From positions 52,315,515 to 52,379,514 of the forward strand of contig NC_043960.1 of assembly GCF_902148855.1 (NCBI RefSeq): DNA of 64,000 nt, read 5' to 3'. Every line of letters starts with the position of its first letter. Position 1 is the stretch's first letter. The translations under genes and the position numbers were made by a program. Shown in pieces: positions 48,601 to 61,124 of the stretch. This stretch comes from Sphaeramia orbicularis (Eukaryota; Chordata; Actinopteri; Kurtiformes; Apogonidae). Under the pieces are notes generated by a model. That model ran no database searches. It saw only the letters and a list, made by a program, of their open reading frames with translations, and was not told the DNA's origin.

Positions 48601-51600
48601 AGTAGGCACTGTGCATGATGGGTAATCAATTCATCCACCTCTCTTCTCACTTTGATATAAATCTATGATGTCACTCTTCTATGCAGCAATGACTGGCAGA
48701 GGCTAGTCTCTTTTGCTTCAGTTTTGGGTCTTTCTTTTAGTTCCAGAATATGAGTTATGAGCCAATGCAAACACTGACTCTTGTGTCAAAGGTAATACTT
48801 AATCATGTAAGTATATTTGAAAGTAGTATATATTGTGAATTTTCACCTGGTGCCTGAATTCTGTTTTTTTTTTTTTTTTTTCAATATATACATAATTGAA
48901 GACATTTCCAGTATAAACTGGCACATAAAGGCACAAACTGCTTCATCTCTGGTGTTCAAAATATAGACTATTATGTCCATCCCTAATGTTCAAACAAAAC
49001 CTACACCCATGCATCTTCAAATGGAGAACATCTGCCCTCCCCTCTCCTCTCAACTGTTTGCTGTGATGTACCTGTCTGTGAAGGAGAATCCTGAATCTCT
49101 GTCCTCCAGAGACTCGGCCACTCCTGAGTCTCTGGTTGCTCTGCTGCCTCTGTGGTACTGCTCTGTCTTTCTGCAGCTGGCTTCTTCCTTTTGAGAATCC
49201 TTTGTCTGTGCTGAATTGGCCTCACACCGCTGCAAAGCTATGGGTATGAACCATTAACTTTGATGTGTTCATTAATGTGAGCTAATTTAATTTAATTTAA
49301 TTTAATTTAATTTAATTTAATTTAATTTAATTTAATTTAATTTAATTTAATTGTACTATTAATGTTTACCTTTACAGACCTTCACCAAAACAGACTGGGG
49401 TGTATGCTCCTGGGATTTCTTTCCACAATAGTCATGCTTCATCCACTGACATTTGTTGGAAGAGAACAGTTCTTCTTCATTCTGTTCCTCTGAAGAGCTG
49501 CAGCTCTGCTCCTCCTCACTTTCCTTCTCCTCCTCTTCTTCCTCCTCCTCCTCCTCCTCTTCTTCCAGACTGGGGGTGGGTGGAGGCAGGGGATGGGAGC
49601 TCTGGGCAATGTGGGGAAGTTTAAGGGGCCCCTTTGTCCCTGCTGGCAGACTGCACATCTTGGGTGGGTAGTAGGTGTGGTGGTCTGGGGAGCTGCCGCT
49701 GGTGTCCGGGGTGAGTGAATGGGAGCAAACACTGCTGTCGCTGTCCACCGCAGGCAGTAAGTAAAGCTCTGGCTGAGGGGCCTGACAGGATATTGACCAC
49801 AACATGTAACTAGACTTGAAGTGGCAAATAAATAAATGGCAATAAAGAGCCTATTAACAGTCACAGATACGGAAAACAATCCACAGGTTGAAGATGAAAG
49901 CTGACAATGATGTGCAGAAAATTCTACATGCTGTATACTTCAAATAAGGGATTGAATGCCTTGTCTATACATATTTAGATATTTTCTTCTTATATGGACA
50001 TATGAGAATGCATATTAACTTGAATGTGTAGACAATGTATCCAAGTACTTATTTGGTACTAGCTCAATATCTTTTGTGACCTCCAGAACTTTACTTTTTG
50101 TCTTGCAAATGTGTAGTTTGGATCTATATTGATACCTATTTATTGTAGAAACTACTTTAATTTTTAACCCTCTGGACCTTTTGCTTGAAAAAGTCAAAAC
50201 ACAAATGATATCAAAGTAGCACATTTCATTATGATGCATTTAAAATTATCTGAGAGAAAATAAACATAACTTTTACAAACTTAGTCCAAAACACATAATC
50301 CAAATAATGATTTTTGTTATATAACAAAGTTGGCTAGAATTTGCACCATCAGGGGCTAAACATGTTTTAGAGAAATGCAAGCATTAACTTTAATGTATCT
50401 TAAGATTATACTAATAATCTAGTTACATAGGTATATGTTCATATTACATTTCCTTAACAGATTGTACAGTCGATATTTAGTGAGCAGTAGCAATAGTTTT
50501 AGATAGACTTTTCATTTTTTTCATTTTATTTATTCATTCCAATCTAAATGATTAGAAAGGAGCAGGATGAAGAAAACTTATAATACCTACCCCCTATTCT
50601 ATTGTATACACATTTTCAATATTCTTAATAGAGAGGCTTTAAAGCAGTGTATGACTTTCATCACAATTTCTTTTCAAATGTGTCCAACCCCAGTCATATC
50701 CTAATTATCACTAATCCATTAGTCTTTCAGTGCTTATGCGCCTGAATCACTTCCCTCACAGTGAACGATTTCGAAGATGACTCCATCACAAACAGTCCGT
50801 TTGTTTACATAACAAATCCAAATGTCACTCAGGCCTTTTTAAAAATTTTGTTGTGAAGTGCATTGTGGGAATGGGAATTCCACGCAGCAGCAGTTTGTCT
50901 GTCTCTTGGTGAGTTCTGAACCCAAATGTGGCCTTTACCTCCATCCACCGACTAGACTCATTATTTAAAACAACCTGGTGGACTGGAGAAGTTTAAATTA
51001 TAGCGATCTGACTCGTTTTCTTGCCGAATCCGTGAGAAACCGCTTTCACTTGGTCGCCATTTCCATAATGCACTTCGCGACAAAATTTCTGAAAAGGCCC
51101 GAGTGATGTTTCGGTCTCTTATGTAAACAAGCACACTGTGTTTATGATGGAGTCACCTTCGAAGTTGTTCACCGTGAGGGAAGTGATTTAGGTGCGTAAA
51201 CACGGAAAGACTAACAGATTAGTGATAATTAGGATATCACCCGGATTTCACAAATTTGAAAAAAATTCTGATGAAAGTCATACGCTGCTTAAAGTAACAT
51301 ATTAAACTGTACCAAAGAGCAAACTTTAAAAAATGAAAGGAACTGGTTTTTACATACATATGGAGGAGCGAATGTTTTCACTTTCACCTCCCTCTCCTGT
51401 TCACTTTTGACCTGTAATAGAAGAAGCAGAGCAGTTAAAGTGGTGCTCACCCCCCACGCACCCAGCATGATTCACACCCTTTAGTAGTCTGCTTGAATAG
51501 TGAACTTGTTAATCACTGTCAGCATTGTTTCTCTTTACCGTCTGCCTTGTGAGACACAACCGGCTATAGAAAACAGGCGTCTGCACTCACTAGTGCTAAA

Positions 51601-54600
51601 CTGTGGCCCACACACTTCAGAAAAGAGAATTTGTTGATGCTCCTCTCTGCACCGAGAAAAGCAGCCAGCTTGTTCCTTAAAGTTTTCAGAGTGAGATCAG
51701 GATAAACTCTGAAGAAAAAGAAAAGAAAACAAAGTTTACATTTGACAACTAAACAGATTTCCTTAAGCTTAGAAAAATGTAATCTAACCATACTGCTGCA
51801 TATGTACTTGTTGTTAAATGTAAATAAAAGGAAAAAGAAACAAGAAGAAACATTTTTACCGTTTCTGTTCAGCATCTGTTGGATGTTTTGCAGATTTTGA
51901 AGATTCCCACAGTTTTACTAACTAGTATTATCAAAGGGCAACTGACTGTTTTATAAATCTTACTGAATTTTATAAAATGCACAGGAAGTTGTGAATGCAT
52001 TAGACTTTTTACTCACAGAAAAGTAATAAAAATTTTTACACTAAGACCTTAAATTGTTAAAAACTTGATCACTGGTTACCATTGTATGTCCTCAATTCTC
52101 AAAAAGTTGTTACACTGTATAAGTTGGGGCAGGGCCATGTTTACCACTGTGCAGCATTCCCTCTCCTTTTAACGACTGTAAGTAAACGTCTGGGACTGAG
52201 GAGACCAGCCATTGTCCCCCCCCCCCCACACACTTTTTACAGGCCAGGACTCGACTCTGTCTCTCTGTCTCTGTCTTGCTTAGCAAAGGCTACTTTTCCA
52301 CTTGATCTGATGATTGGGATTAAAAATACACACCAAAATTATGCGACAGTGTGACAAAATGATGTGCGCCTGACAGTCATTCAATTCAGTAACCCCCCAC
52401 AACGCCCCCTCCCTCCTCTAAAATGAATCCGGCACTGCTGAGACCAGCTGATAGAGTTCAGTTAGAGGAACGGTGTTGAAGGATTCTAGCTGCTCAATAG
52501 TCCTGGGTCATCTTTCCACATTTCTAGACTACAGACAGGCCTGTTCAGTAACTGGACTCTTCTATTACAAAGCCATGCTGTTTTAGATGCAATTTACAGT
52601 TTAGCATCGTCTTACGATATGTGAGACCTTCCCTCAAAAAGATGTGGTCCAGATGGAGCACATGTTGCACTAATACCTGTATAAACCTTTCAGCACTGAT
52701 GGTGCCTCTGCACATCTGGAGAGGCACTAATGGACCCCCATACCATCACAGATGCAGACTTTTACACTTCAACTGATAACAGGCTGATGATCTGTCTCTT
52801 CTTCTGACCAGAGGCTGTGGAATCCATGGTTTCCACAAAATTTCAGACTGTTTTCCTTTTTGCCTATCTTCATTTTAAAGGAATCATATTTATCTAAAAA
52901 CACTTCATTAGTCTTTGGTTCATTTATTTCTGTATTTGGACCCTAATAGTTCATAAAATTTGAATGTGAACCCTCCAGGTGTTGCAAAACTCTCTTTATA
53001 TTCATTTGGGCAAAAAACTAGTGGATTTCTATAACACGCTTTAATTCCTTCTTAATTTGTTAGGTCTATAACTAGTTACGTCACGACACTTGCTCATATA
53101 AGGTCAAGACGTCAGACGAACATTTCTCTGAGTACCACATAATTGTTTGTCAGCAGCAGCGGTTGTAGTCCATACTGAAAATATGTCCAAATTTGGAGCC
53201 CATTACCTAAAATGTTCAGTTGTTGGTTGAACAGGACAGAGCAGCACAGTCAACATCCTGGAGAGGGTGGGGCCTGAAGTGGCTCATGTGCATTTAAAGG
53301 GCCAGTGCTCAAAACCAGCTTTCTGGTGTCATTACTCAGAAATATTGTTGAAGATGGCCCTGTGGAGTTGAATTAATGAAGAATTCAGACCCAAGCAGAG
53401 CATTTACAGTTTATGGAGACCACAGGGAAATGTTGGAAAATGAAGAATTCCATTTAAAAAAAAAAAAAAAAAAAAGCAAAATATCACTCCTTTAAATGAG
53501 CTTTAGCCCAGAGACAATGGTGGTGTTTCTGCACCATGTTCATGCGGCTTCTTCTTTGAATGACAGAGTTGTGATAGAGCTTTAACCTACATTTGTAAAT
53601 GACACATTGAACTGTGTTCCTGAGCCAGTGCAGTGATTTCCATTCCAGAATCATGCCTGCTTTTCATGTGGTGCCTCCTGAACTCCTGAACATCATGGGA
53701 ATCCATTATTGATTTTTGACCTTGTCCTTAGTGCACAGACATTTGTCCATATTCTCAGAATCTTTTCATTATATTATGCCCTGTAGATGATGAGATATTC
53801 AATGTCTTTGTAATTTTAATGTTGAGGAACAATATTCTGAAATTGTTCCACACTTTGTAAATGTTGTCTTTTGCAGTTTGGTTTGCCTTCTGTGCATCTT
53901 TACTTGTGAATGATCCTCTTCTTATTGCAAATCACTAACCTGTTACCAGTAACATAATTAGTTGCAAAATGTTCCCAGTCCCAACATTTTGTAGACTTGT
54001 TGCTCCCATCAAATTCTGAATTATTTTATTCTTTCTTAGAATGTTACACCTTCTCATTTTAAACACTAACTAAAATGTGAGTTTATGAAATTTGTAAATC
54101 ATCGCATTCTGTTTTTATTTACATGTTATTCAACATCTGAACTTTTTAGAATTGTAGATATACTATGGAGTAAATAAGACTGAAAGTTTTGAAACAATTA
54201 AAGAGCTTTGTTTTGTTTTTGTTTTTTTAATGTCTTAGAGAATATCATATATAGTTAAATTAACTATGTTTTCCCCCAAAATAATGGAAATTTATCAAGT
54301 CTTTTGGTATTTATGGATACATTTACTTCCATAATTTCTGATTTTTTAACACAGTAAAAAAAAAATTATCCCCACACACAAACTTTTTCGTCATCATGTT
54401 AAAATTAAATCAAGCAAATGAAGTGTAGCGTATTTAAAATATCATGTAAAATATACAAACAAGAGTGCAAATTGTAAATGAATGAAACCAACGACATAAG
54501 AATGAGTAAAATACAGACATATTAAAATACACACAATAAATACACATCTTGCATTTTCTGCTTTTGATTTGATTTTGTCTAAATAAACTATAACCTGTTT

Positions 54601-55472
54601 CATTTAGCCCACTCTGATTTTACACTGTACCCTAAACTAAACATAAAATCAGTGTCAGTGTCCTCTTTTTAGTGTAAATTTTGAAAGTTGTGCCTCATGC
54701 ATGTTCATTGAGATAAAAGCTTTAGATATTTTGTTCAGTCATGTTCAACATTCACAGTACTTACATAGCACTTTTACATTTCCATGTTTGTAAAGGAGTA
54801 GCAAGGGAATAAATGTATAGGATCCCATTGCACACAACTCAAACGAATATATTTAATTAAAGAACACAACATCACAAAACAACCCAGCTTTATTTCTCTC
54901 TTTAAACACAGCCATTACCATCCTGGATTAAACTGCTTTTCCTCATCCTTATATTCATTTAAAAATTGTATTTTATATATTCTATTTGTTCCATCTGTTC
55001 AACTGTTCCATAATTTAACCCTGCGATTTAAACTCATCCTTTTTACAGTTGGTCTGACACAATGTATTTATAAATTCAGTTTCCTTCTTAGATTATATCC
55101 CCCTTCGCTCTGTGAACAATTTATTTTATTTGGAAGTAATTTATGTCTTGCTTTAAAAACTAGTTGTGCTGTTTTAAACTGTTTTAAGCTTTCAGAAAAT
55201 GCAGAAAACATCTCCAACTTTTACCTGATAAAGCCGGCAGATATGAAGCTCTCTATGGCTTCGACTGGGACTTTATTGAGCTTCACATTCCACTGGTCAT
55301 CAGGCACATACAGCACATGGAGCTCCACAAACTACACGCATTTGAAACAACAAACACAGACAGCAGAATTCAGTGCAGCTTATATTACAAGTAACTTTTC
55401 TATTTTAATTCAGTTAGAGCCTCCTATGGTCTGAACACACTGTACCTTGCAGCTGGCTGGTCTCAGCTCCAT
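42643..55472 (-). CDS. spata1: Spermatogenesis-associated protein 1 (12 coding exons)
   Basis: Recognised by close similarity to remembered human SPATA1 sequence (VELHVFYVP..., KKKYFETKK, MRKQA...ELAQKK). Exons from the start are 55472-55446, 55331-55225, 51708-51591, 51411-51358, 49781-49370, 49237-49072, 46941-46881, 46085-45962, 45881-45756, 45133-44958, 44877-44779 and 42792-42643. Phases agree throughout, giving 539 residues. The N-terminal domain reads VELHVLYVPDDQWNVKLNKV, VYPDLTLKTLRNKLAAFLGA and KVKTFAPPY. The middle is disordered with PPKMCSLPAGTKGPLKLPHI and a run of thirteen Glu. The C-terminal third (from about residue 357) is coiled coil: EELIEEIKLAREERKQLEWM, SWKKKYFETKK, HEIDNLKRKVEDAKMKL and ELRALKAELAQKK. 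The family is expressed in testis and its molecular function is poorly known. The exon 6 acceptor (CCATAG) was chosen because the next AG breaks the frame. Confidence 0.93.
42800..44770. other. spata1 intron 11
   Basis: No exon seen. A repeat shared with 32862-32960 occurs at 42908-43010. At about 43130-43330 a stretch ending in GACAGACAGACGGACAGAC and CCCCTCACCTGAGGGG looks like another interspersed repeat. The rest is anonymous. Confidence 0.5.
46086..46880. other. spata1 intron 7
   Basis: No exon is seen. A short (ATT)n run lies at about 46108-46122, and a probable old interspersed repeat at 46420-46560 contains GGTCACTCAAGGTCAGAGAT. Otherwise AT-rich sequence. Confidence 0.45.
47265..48010. 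repeat. Interspersed repeats in spata1 intron 6
   Basis: CATTTGGCAGACGCTTTTTT followed by CCAAAGCGACTTACAG at about 47310-47345 is a phrase I recall as widespread in fish genomes. It is followed from about 47455 to 48010 by a repeat rich in AGTTTTAGTTTAGTTTTAGT with an internal unique core (TCCCAGACAGGACTCTGATG). The reverse complement has the A-rich AACTAAAACTAA layout common in teleost repeats. Class not assigned. Confidence 0.6.
48190..48500 (-). mobile_element. Tc1-like transposase C-terminal remnant
   Basis: The minus-strand frame reads MSRFGHQWSFVFPDN, FQDDSTKIHQARIARSLDQE, MDWPLQSPHLNPMENLWEGM. This is the second Asp and the final catalytic region of the Tc1 DDE domain (typical form FQDDNAPPHRA...MDWPPQSPDLNPIEHLW). 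The SPDLNP motif has become SPHLNP, so the third-block acidic context is altered. Only about 100 codons remain and no inverted repeats were found. It lies in spata1 intron 6. Confidence 0.85.
49287..49351. repeat. (AATTT)n microsatellite
   Basis: About thirteen copies of the pentamer AATTT in spata1 intron 5, just downstream of exon 5 in the gene's direction. Confidence 0.95.
50638..51293. mobile_element. Fold-back element, family F, copy 2
   Basis: Arms of about 240 bases (50638-50890 and about 51055-51293) are imperfect reverse complements. They share phrases with copy 1: CCCAGTCATATCCTAATTAT, CAGTGAACGATTTCGAAG, TTTGTTTACATAAC and GTGCATTGTGGGAATGG. The two copies are clearly the same family but diverged from each other, while each copy's own arms match well. 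It lies in spata1 intron 4. Confidence 0.88.
51710..54910. other. spata1 intron 2, repeats and anonymous sequence
   Basis: A probable interspersed repeat covers about 52430-53980. Phrases such as GCACTAATGGACCCCCATAC, CATCACAGATGCAGACTTTT and GTGGAATCCATGGTTTCCAC resemble a repeat I recall from many fish genomes. A poly(C) run lies at 52218-52229 and a poly(A) at 53455-53476. No exon was needed here: exon 2 (55225) joins exon 3 (51708) in phase. Confidence 0.5.
54915..55205 (-). mobile_element. LINE reverse-transcriptase C-terminal fragment
   Basis: The minus-strand translation reads LKQFKTAQLVFKARHKLLPN, GGYNLRRKLNL, then after a stop RPTVKRMSLNRRVKLWNS. This is the end of a non-LTR reverse-transcriptase reading frame, related in layout to the fragment at 30098-30523 (NLRG...RRCVSIIGVKFWN). 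It is short and truncated and lies directly beside spata1 exon 2. Confidence 0.72.
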
Positions 55473-56521
55473 TCCCAGTCCGGCTCAGAGGATAAACTGA
55501 AACAAACTCCCGTTAGTTTTATTTGCTAGACGCCTTGTTTCTTGTCATGTGAAGACGTGCACTGCTAAGGAACAATTCAGGCTAATCAAACTCACTCAGT
55601 AACCAGTGGAATTTCTTTTATGAGGGTGCCAACGCTGGTTGCTCTGGCGCTCTGGTGGAAAAAAAAAAAAAAAAAAGACCCCATCTGTGGTCACCAGAGG
55701 GGACGGGCCCCTGCTGGAGCAGAGGAACATTTGAACAAAACTCAGGTGTTTGGGTTTGTTACCTACATATTTGTCAGGGTGATGATAAAGAAAAAGGGGA
55801 GACCTGCTTCCTAAAAAGAAAAATGTTTGTGTATTAAGGGGCTGTTGTACAGAAGACATTTGAGAACGTTAGATTTTAATGACATTTTAGGTATTTCCCA
55901 TGTCACACGTTGCTCTTCTAGATCTCCCAAAATAAAACATACTCTACAGTTCACTGATGATGAAATTGTTTGCGTTTACCCTCCTAAATGTACCAAATCA
56001 CATAACTCTGTCATAAGTTTTTCATCTTCCTGTAGAAATGAGTTTTAATTACATGTGAATAGGTCAAACTCTGGATCTTAGCTGTATGTTCACGCAACCT
56101 TTTGTTAACATGTGAAATTGTGAATATAATTTTAAAAATAATTCAGGTTGGCTTATTAACTGAAGGAAATTATCATGTTAATTTGTAGTTTTGACTTTAA
56201 CTGTCCAGAAGTTTAATTTCTTCTGTAATTTGGCAATTCAGGCTGTTTCTTTCTTTCTTTTTTTTTTTTAATAAACTTACTTTCATTCTCTTGTTTCTTG
56301 AGAAATTTCAAGTATCCTATATATTTATTTGCTGTAATTAATGACTTAATTTGTAAGCAACTTAATTGAAAGTGTTTGTTATGATTGTGAAATTATCCAT
56401 TTTACACTTTTTAAAGATTTTTAGGTTTGAATTTCATCTCTTTCCATTCACTCTACAGTTTATTTTATTGAAGGTAAAATGTTATCTATAACAATTATGT
56501 CGCATACTATAGTGTCCTTTT
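55473..56521. other. Intergenic between spata1 and gng5
   Basis: The spata1 leader and promoter should lie in the first few hundred bases. A poly(A) at 55659-55676 sits next to GC-richer sequence. Small frames here have no recognised similarity. Confidence 0.45.
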
Positions 56522-57009
56522 TAGCTTACCGGCCAACAGGCTACAGTACAGCCCTGATGGGGAGATGACCAAACCATAATGGCCACATGCTGATCAGGAT
56601 CTTCTTCTGGATCCAGGAACTTACAGAAAATTTAACATGGGCACTTATGGGGAAAACATTTCAGTCGTCTTTTTCTCCCAAACTCCAGTTCTGATTGACT
56701 TCAAACTTAGTATACAGCTTCTTTATGATGATGTCAACACAAGGTATTGAAATCATTTTGATCCAGATCTGATTCTGGATTTGGTGCGACTTTGAAAAAT
56801 TTCCCCATTATAACAGATAGGAAGTGGATTGATCCAATAAATCAGTAATTATCAATGATATCAAGTTGGAATTTGAATTTTTTACAGATCTGCTTGGGAT
56901 ATGACCAAAACATGGGCTATTTCTGTAATAGAATAAATACACAGAACTGGGTGATAATAAATGGCATCTGGATACATTTCCTAAAGCTTTTAATTTGGCC
57001 GGTAAGCTA
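56522..57009. mobile_element. TA-flanked miniature element, 15-bp perfect inverted ends
   Basis: TAGCTTACCGGCCAA at 56522-56536 is the exact reverse complement of TTGGCCGGTAAGCTA at 56995-57009. The outermost TA at each end is probably the duplicated target, as in Tc1/mariner elements. The 488-base body has no transposase. It lies about 490 bases upstream of the gng5 start codon. Confidence 0.85.
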
Positions 57010-57498
57010 CAGGGCCATTGGTCCTATTTTTATTAATATTTGTGACACTAAATCTTCCAGCTTTATCTCAGAGCATTATGTATTCATGCTGTTTTACCGC
57101 TAGGGGCGCTGTTTACGCGCATCAACGCTGCTTTCGAGGTCCAGTAATAGTCGTATTTGCGACAATTTCTATAAAAACGTGGTTAAATGTGGCTTCACCG
57201 AGTCCATGTAAACTGTGTCAACCTCACAGCTGATACGTAAGACTTTTGGCTCATTAACTGAATAAAGCTGTGATATTTGCGCATTTCTTCTATTCTTTTC
57301 TATTATCGCTATTTGACGTGTACGAACATCAGTGAAGGCACCACCAGCAGCAGCAGCGGAGCCTCCTTTAAAGAAAAGCGGAAACTCGGTGTTCAGGAAG
57401 ACGTTGTTAGCCGACTAGCATTAGCCATCAACAGCATATTCTCTGTCAAAGTTTGTTATATCTGATTAAAGCGATATAAATTACTCTAAACCTCCACA
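57010..57498 (+). other. gng5 promoter and leader region (inferred)
   Basis: Moderately GC-rich with several CpG (for example at 57098-57130) and no TATA box seen, as expected for a housekeeping G-protein gene. A (CAG)n-like GCAGCAGCAGC lies at about 57345. Leader boundaries cannot be fixed from sequence. Confidence 0.45.
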
Positions 57499-57880
<382 letters not shown>

Positions 57881-58003
57881 CAGCTCCCACAGAGACCCTC
57901 TGCCTCCTCTGTGAGTACTCCAGCACTCACACTGCCCGGCTCAAAGGCTCACGGCAGACGCACACCCCGAACTACCTGACTGTCTATTACTGTACTGTTA
58001 GAG

Positions 58004-59284
58004 CAGGGGCCACATTCAGATAAATTTGATCTGAGGTGGGCCGAACCAGGAAAATAATAACATAAAATATAAATAATGTCAACTCCAAACTTTTCTCTAT
58101 GTTTTAGAGTGAAAAAAGTAAATTTATATTATGAAAAGGTTTACATCTGCAAACCTTTCAAAACATGTGAATAACATGAACAAACTGAAAAAATAAGTGT
58201 CATTTTAACAATATTCTGCCTCAGTTTGTCATTTACACATGTACATTATATATAATGTACAGATCACAGTGGATCTACAAGTAGGGCTGTGTATTGGCAA
58301 GAATCTGGTGATATGATACAAATCATAATACTAGAATCCCGATACAATATATCAGGATACTGTTAAAAAGGCCATTTATTTACTTATTTATTTATTTTAA
58401 GATTTTTTTTAGATTTTCTAAAATATATTTATTATTTATTCATTTTACATTCATTTATTCATATGTATTTTTAAGATTTTTACATATTTTTAAGTTTTTT
58501 TTCCTAGAAGAACCAAATTACACCAGAAATATGCACAAATATTAAATTTTGTTTGATCACAACAGGATCTATTGTTATATTACAAAATCTTCCTGTGCTA
58601 AAATTTAAATTCTGTTTTACAGACATTACAGTTTAAGATCCTGTTCAAATGTTCAGATTCTATTAGTTCAGAACTAACATCAGAACATTATTTTAGTTCA
58701 ATCCCAACAAAGGAACTAACATTATTTAATAGGAGTGTTAAATAATAGCAAGTAAAATATATACAAAAAACAAAAACAAAAAAACAAAAATGAACCACCA
58801 CAATATCTGCATTTGAATAAATCCCTAAAAATATCAATACAGTACTTTTTAATATCGATACAGTATTGTGAAATGAAATATTGCGATGTATTGCAGAACC
58901 AATATTTTTGAACACCCCTATCTACAAACACACAAAACACTGAGTAACAGGCAGAATATTGTTAAGATTGTACTCACTTCTCTTAACACATTTCAGATTA
59001 TTTAGATTTTTTGCAAAATTATACTTTGTTTTAGTGTAAATACATGAAAATATTTACATTTACAAACAGAAACATTTGAAGTTGTCATCATTTATATGTT
59101 ATTATGATCGTATTTTACTGGTCTGACCCGCTTGAGATTGAATTGGTCTGAATGTGGAACCTGAACTAAAAGGACTGTTAATATCTTAGTGCAATTTTAG
59201 CATTTCACAACTTCATCCCAAGGGCCGGACTGGACCCTTTGGCGGGCTGGATTTGGCCCCCGGGCCGCATGTTTGACACCTGTG
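58004..59284 (+). mobile_element. hAT-like element A, hosting a nested hAT
   Basis: It begins CAGGGGCCACATTCAGATAA and ends GGCCCCCGGGCCGCATGTTT, then GACACCTGTG. This is the familiar vertebrate hAT end that complements CAGGGGTGTCAAACT. A second element (58282-58920) is inserted in it. It has the same orientation as element C, which starts 16 bases later. No transposase frame survives. Confidence 0.75.
58282..58920. mobile_element. hAT-like element B nested in A, 8-bp duplication
   Basis: Starts TAGGGCTGTGTATTGGC and ends TTTTTGAACACCCCTA. The flanks TCTACAAG (58274-58281) and TCTACAAA (58921-58928) are an 8-base duplication with one mismatch, the hAT signature. The interior contains CGATACAATATATCAGG-like and TATCGATACAGTATTGTG phrases. 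Confidence 0.82.
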
Positions 59285-59300
59285 CTGTAATCTGTTAAAG

Positions 59301-60405
59301 CAGGGGTGTCAAACTCATTTTAGTTCAGGGGCTGTTGTGCCGAATTCTACTCCCTGCCGAAAACTGCTCCCCCTTCCTAAGTCAGCCATTAAGAGGACAA
59401 TGTGCACCAAATTCACTTTAGTTAATTTTCACAGTTAATTTTTCTCTTTTTTGATGGTAGGGCATGAAATTAATTGTGAATTATTCATCCTCTGAACACC
59501 ATCGTAGCTGTGTAGCAATTAATTAATAATATTGTAAGATACTACAGTTATGTTTTTTATCTGTTTAATATTAAAGAATGTGCAAACTCTAAGGTATATA
59601 AAACTAAATTAAATCGTAAATAGAAAACACACAAAATATATAACAATAAAAACAGATACTGCTGAAAACTACATCACCCAGGGCTGGGGGTGCAGTTTTC
59701 AACAGGGAGCAGAATTTGGCACAATGGGTACCACATTAAGCCAAGATTGATCTCAAGTGGGCCAGACCAGTAAAACAATAGCATAATAACCTGTAAATAA
59801 TGACCACTTCAAATTTTTCTCTCTGTTTTAGTGCAAATAAAATTAAATCATGAAAATATGTACCTTTACAAACTATCCAAACAACAATTATGTGAATAAC
59901 CTGAAAAAACAGAAATTTCTTGAGAAAAATTAAGTGCAATTTTACAATATTACACCACAACTTACCATTAATAGATGCATATTATGGATTGGATCTACAA
60001 AGGCACACAAAATTTGGTAACAGGAAGAATAATGTTAAAATTTCAGGTTTTTCACATTTTGTTAAAGGATAGTTTGTAAATGTTAATGTTTTCATAATTT
60101 AATGTAAGTTTTTACACTAAAACAAAGAGAAAAATTTAAAGTTGTCATTATTTATAGGTGTAATGAAATATGTTTTTCATATTAAACTAAGAAAATTAGG
60201 AGTCAGTATTTATAGGTTATTATGCTATTATTTTAGTTAAGATCACATTGTTCTGCATGTGGAACCTGAACTAAAATGAGTTCGACATCCTTGATTGTTA
60301 ATATCTAAAGTGTAATTTTTGCGCTTTGCAAATTCATCCCGCGGGCTGGACTGGAACCTTTGGTGGGCCAGTTTTGGCCCCTGGGCCACATGTTTAACAC
60401 CCCTG
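59301..60405 (+). mobile_element. hAT-like element C, hosting a nested miniature element
   Basis: Starts CAGGGGTGTCAAACTCATTT and ends GGGCCACATGTTTAACACCC then CTG, so the ends are inverted. Flanks TGTTAAAG and TGTTAGAA agree at six of eight positions, an aged 8-bp duplication. Its interior matches element A (TGGGCC, ACCAG, AATAATAACATAA-like phrases) apart from the insertion at 59335-59724. Confidence 0.8.
59335..59724. mobile_element. Miniature element D nested in hAT C
   Basis: The ends TTGTGCCGAATTCTACTCCC at 59335 and GGGAGCAGAATTTGGCACAA ending at 59724 are inverted repeats of about 33 bases with few mismatches. The 390-base unit has no coding sequence and interrupts the hAT sequence a few bases after its GTTCAGGGGC phrase. 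Confidence 0.85.
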
Positions 60406-60542
60406 TGTTAGAACCTCACAGAGGACCACTGGGACCCCTAAAAGTCTACTAAACCAAACCACTCACAATAAGAAGTCATTACATCATAGGCAATTGGTCT
60501 GTTAAAAGAATTGTTTTGTGTTTTCAAACATTTAGGTTAAGC

Positions 60543-61115
60543 CAGTGTTTTTCAACCTTGGGGTTGGAACCCCACGTGCGGTCGTCTTAAATTTCTAGTA
60601 ACTGATTAAAAAAAACAAAACGTACCAACAAAAAATATATGGTGGGTTGAGAGAGACAATCACAATACATAAAAGACATGATGAACTGAGGGTGAAACTG
60701 AAGCACTGTAGTTCTGTTTATCTGTCACATGTTCATTGTGGTCAGTTTCAGATGCTGCAGCTCTTTCATAATTCATAGTTTGAGTTCTTGTTTGTTCAGT
60801 ATTAATTGTCAGCCTTGTAAATCTAAGATGGACTGACTGTACATATCCTGACCAAGGAAAATAAAATTCTCCCTTTGTGCAGTAATCTACACCTTTACAC
60901 ATTTACTGCCTCCGTCCATAATAACATACATTATATAGCCTAAATGTCATCTAAAATTAACCTTTATTTGCAACATAGTACAACAAACTATTACATGATC
61001 AAAAACAAATTAATTTTAGCAAAAAAAAAAAAAAGTCTGTTTTGAATTTCTGGGGTCACCAGAAATTTGTGATGTTAAAATGGGGTCACGAGCCAAAACA
61101 GGTTGGAAACCACTG
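60543..61115. mobile_element. hAT element E with perfect 8-bp duplication
   Basis: Starts CAGTGTTTTTCAACCTTGGG and ends CAGGTTGGAAACCACTG. It is flanked on both sides by GGTTAAGC (60535-60542 and 61116-61123), a perfect 8-base target duplication. The 573-base unit is non-autonomous. The perfect duplication suggests a relatively recent insertion. Confidence 0.9.
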
Positions 61116-61124
61116 GGTTAAGCC

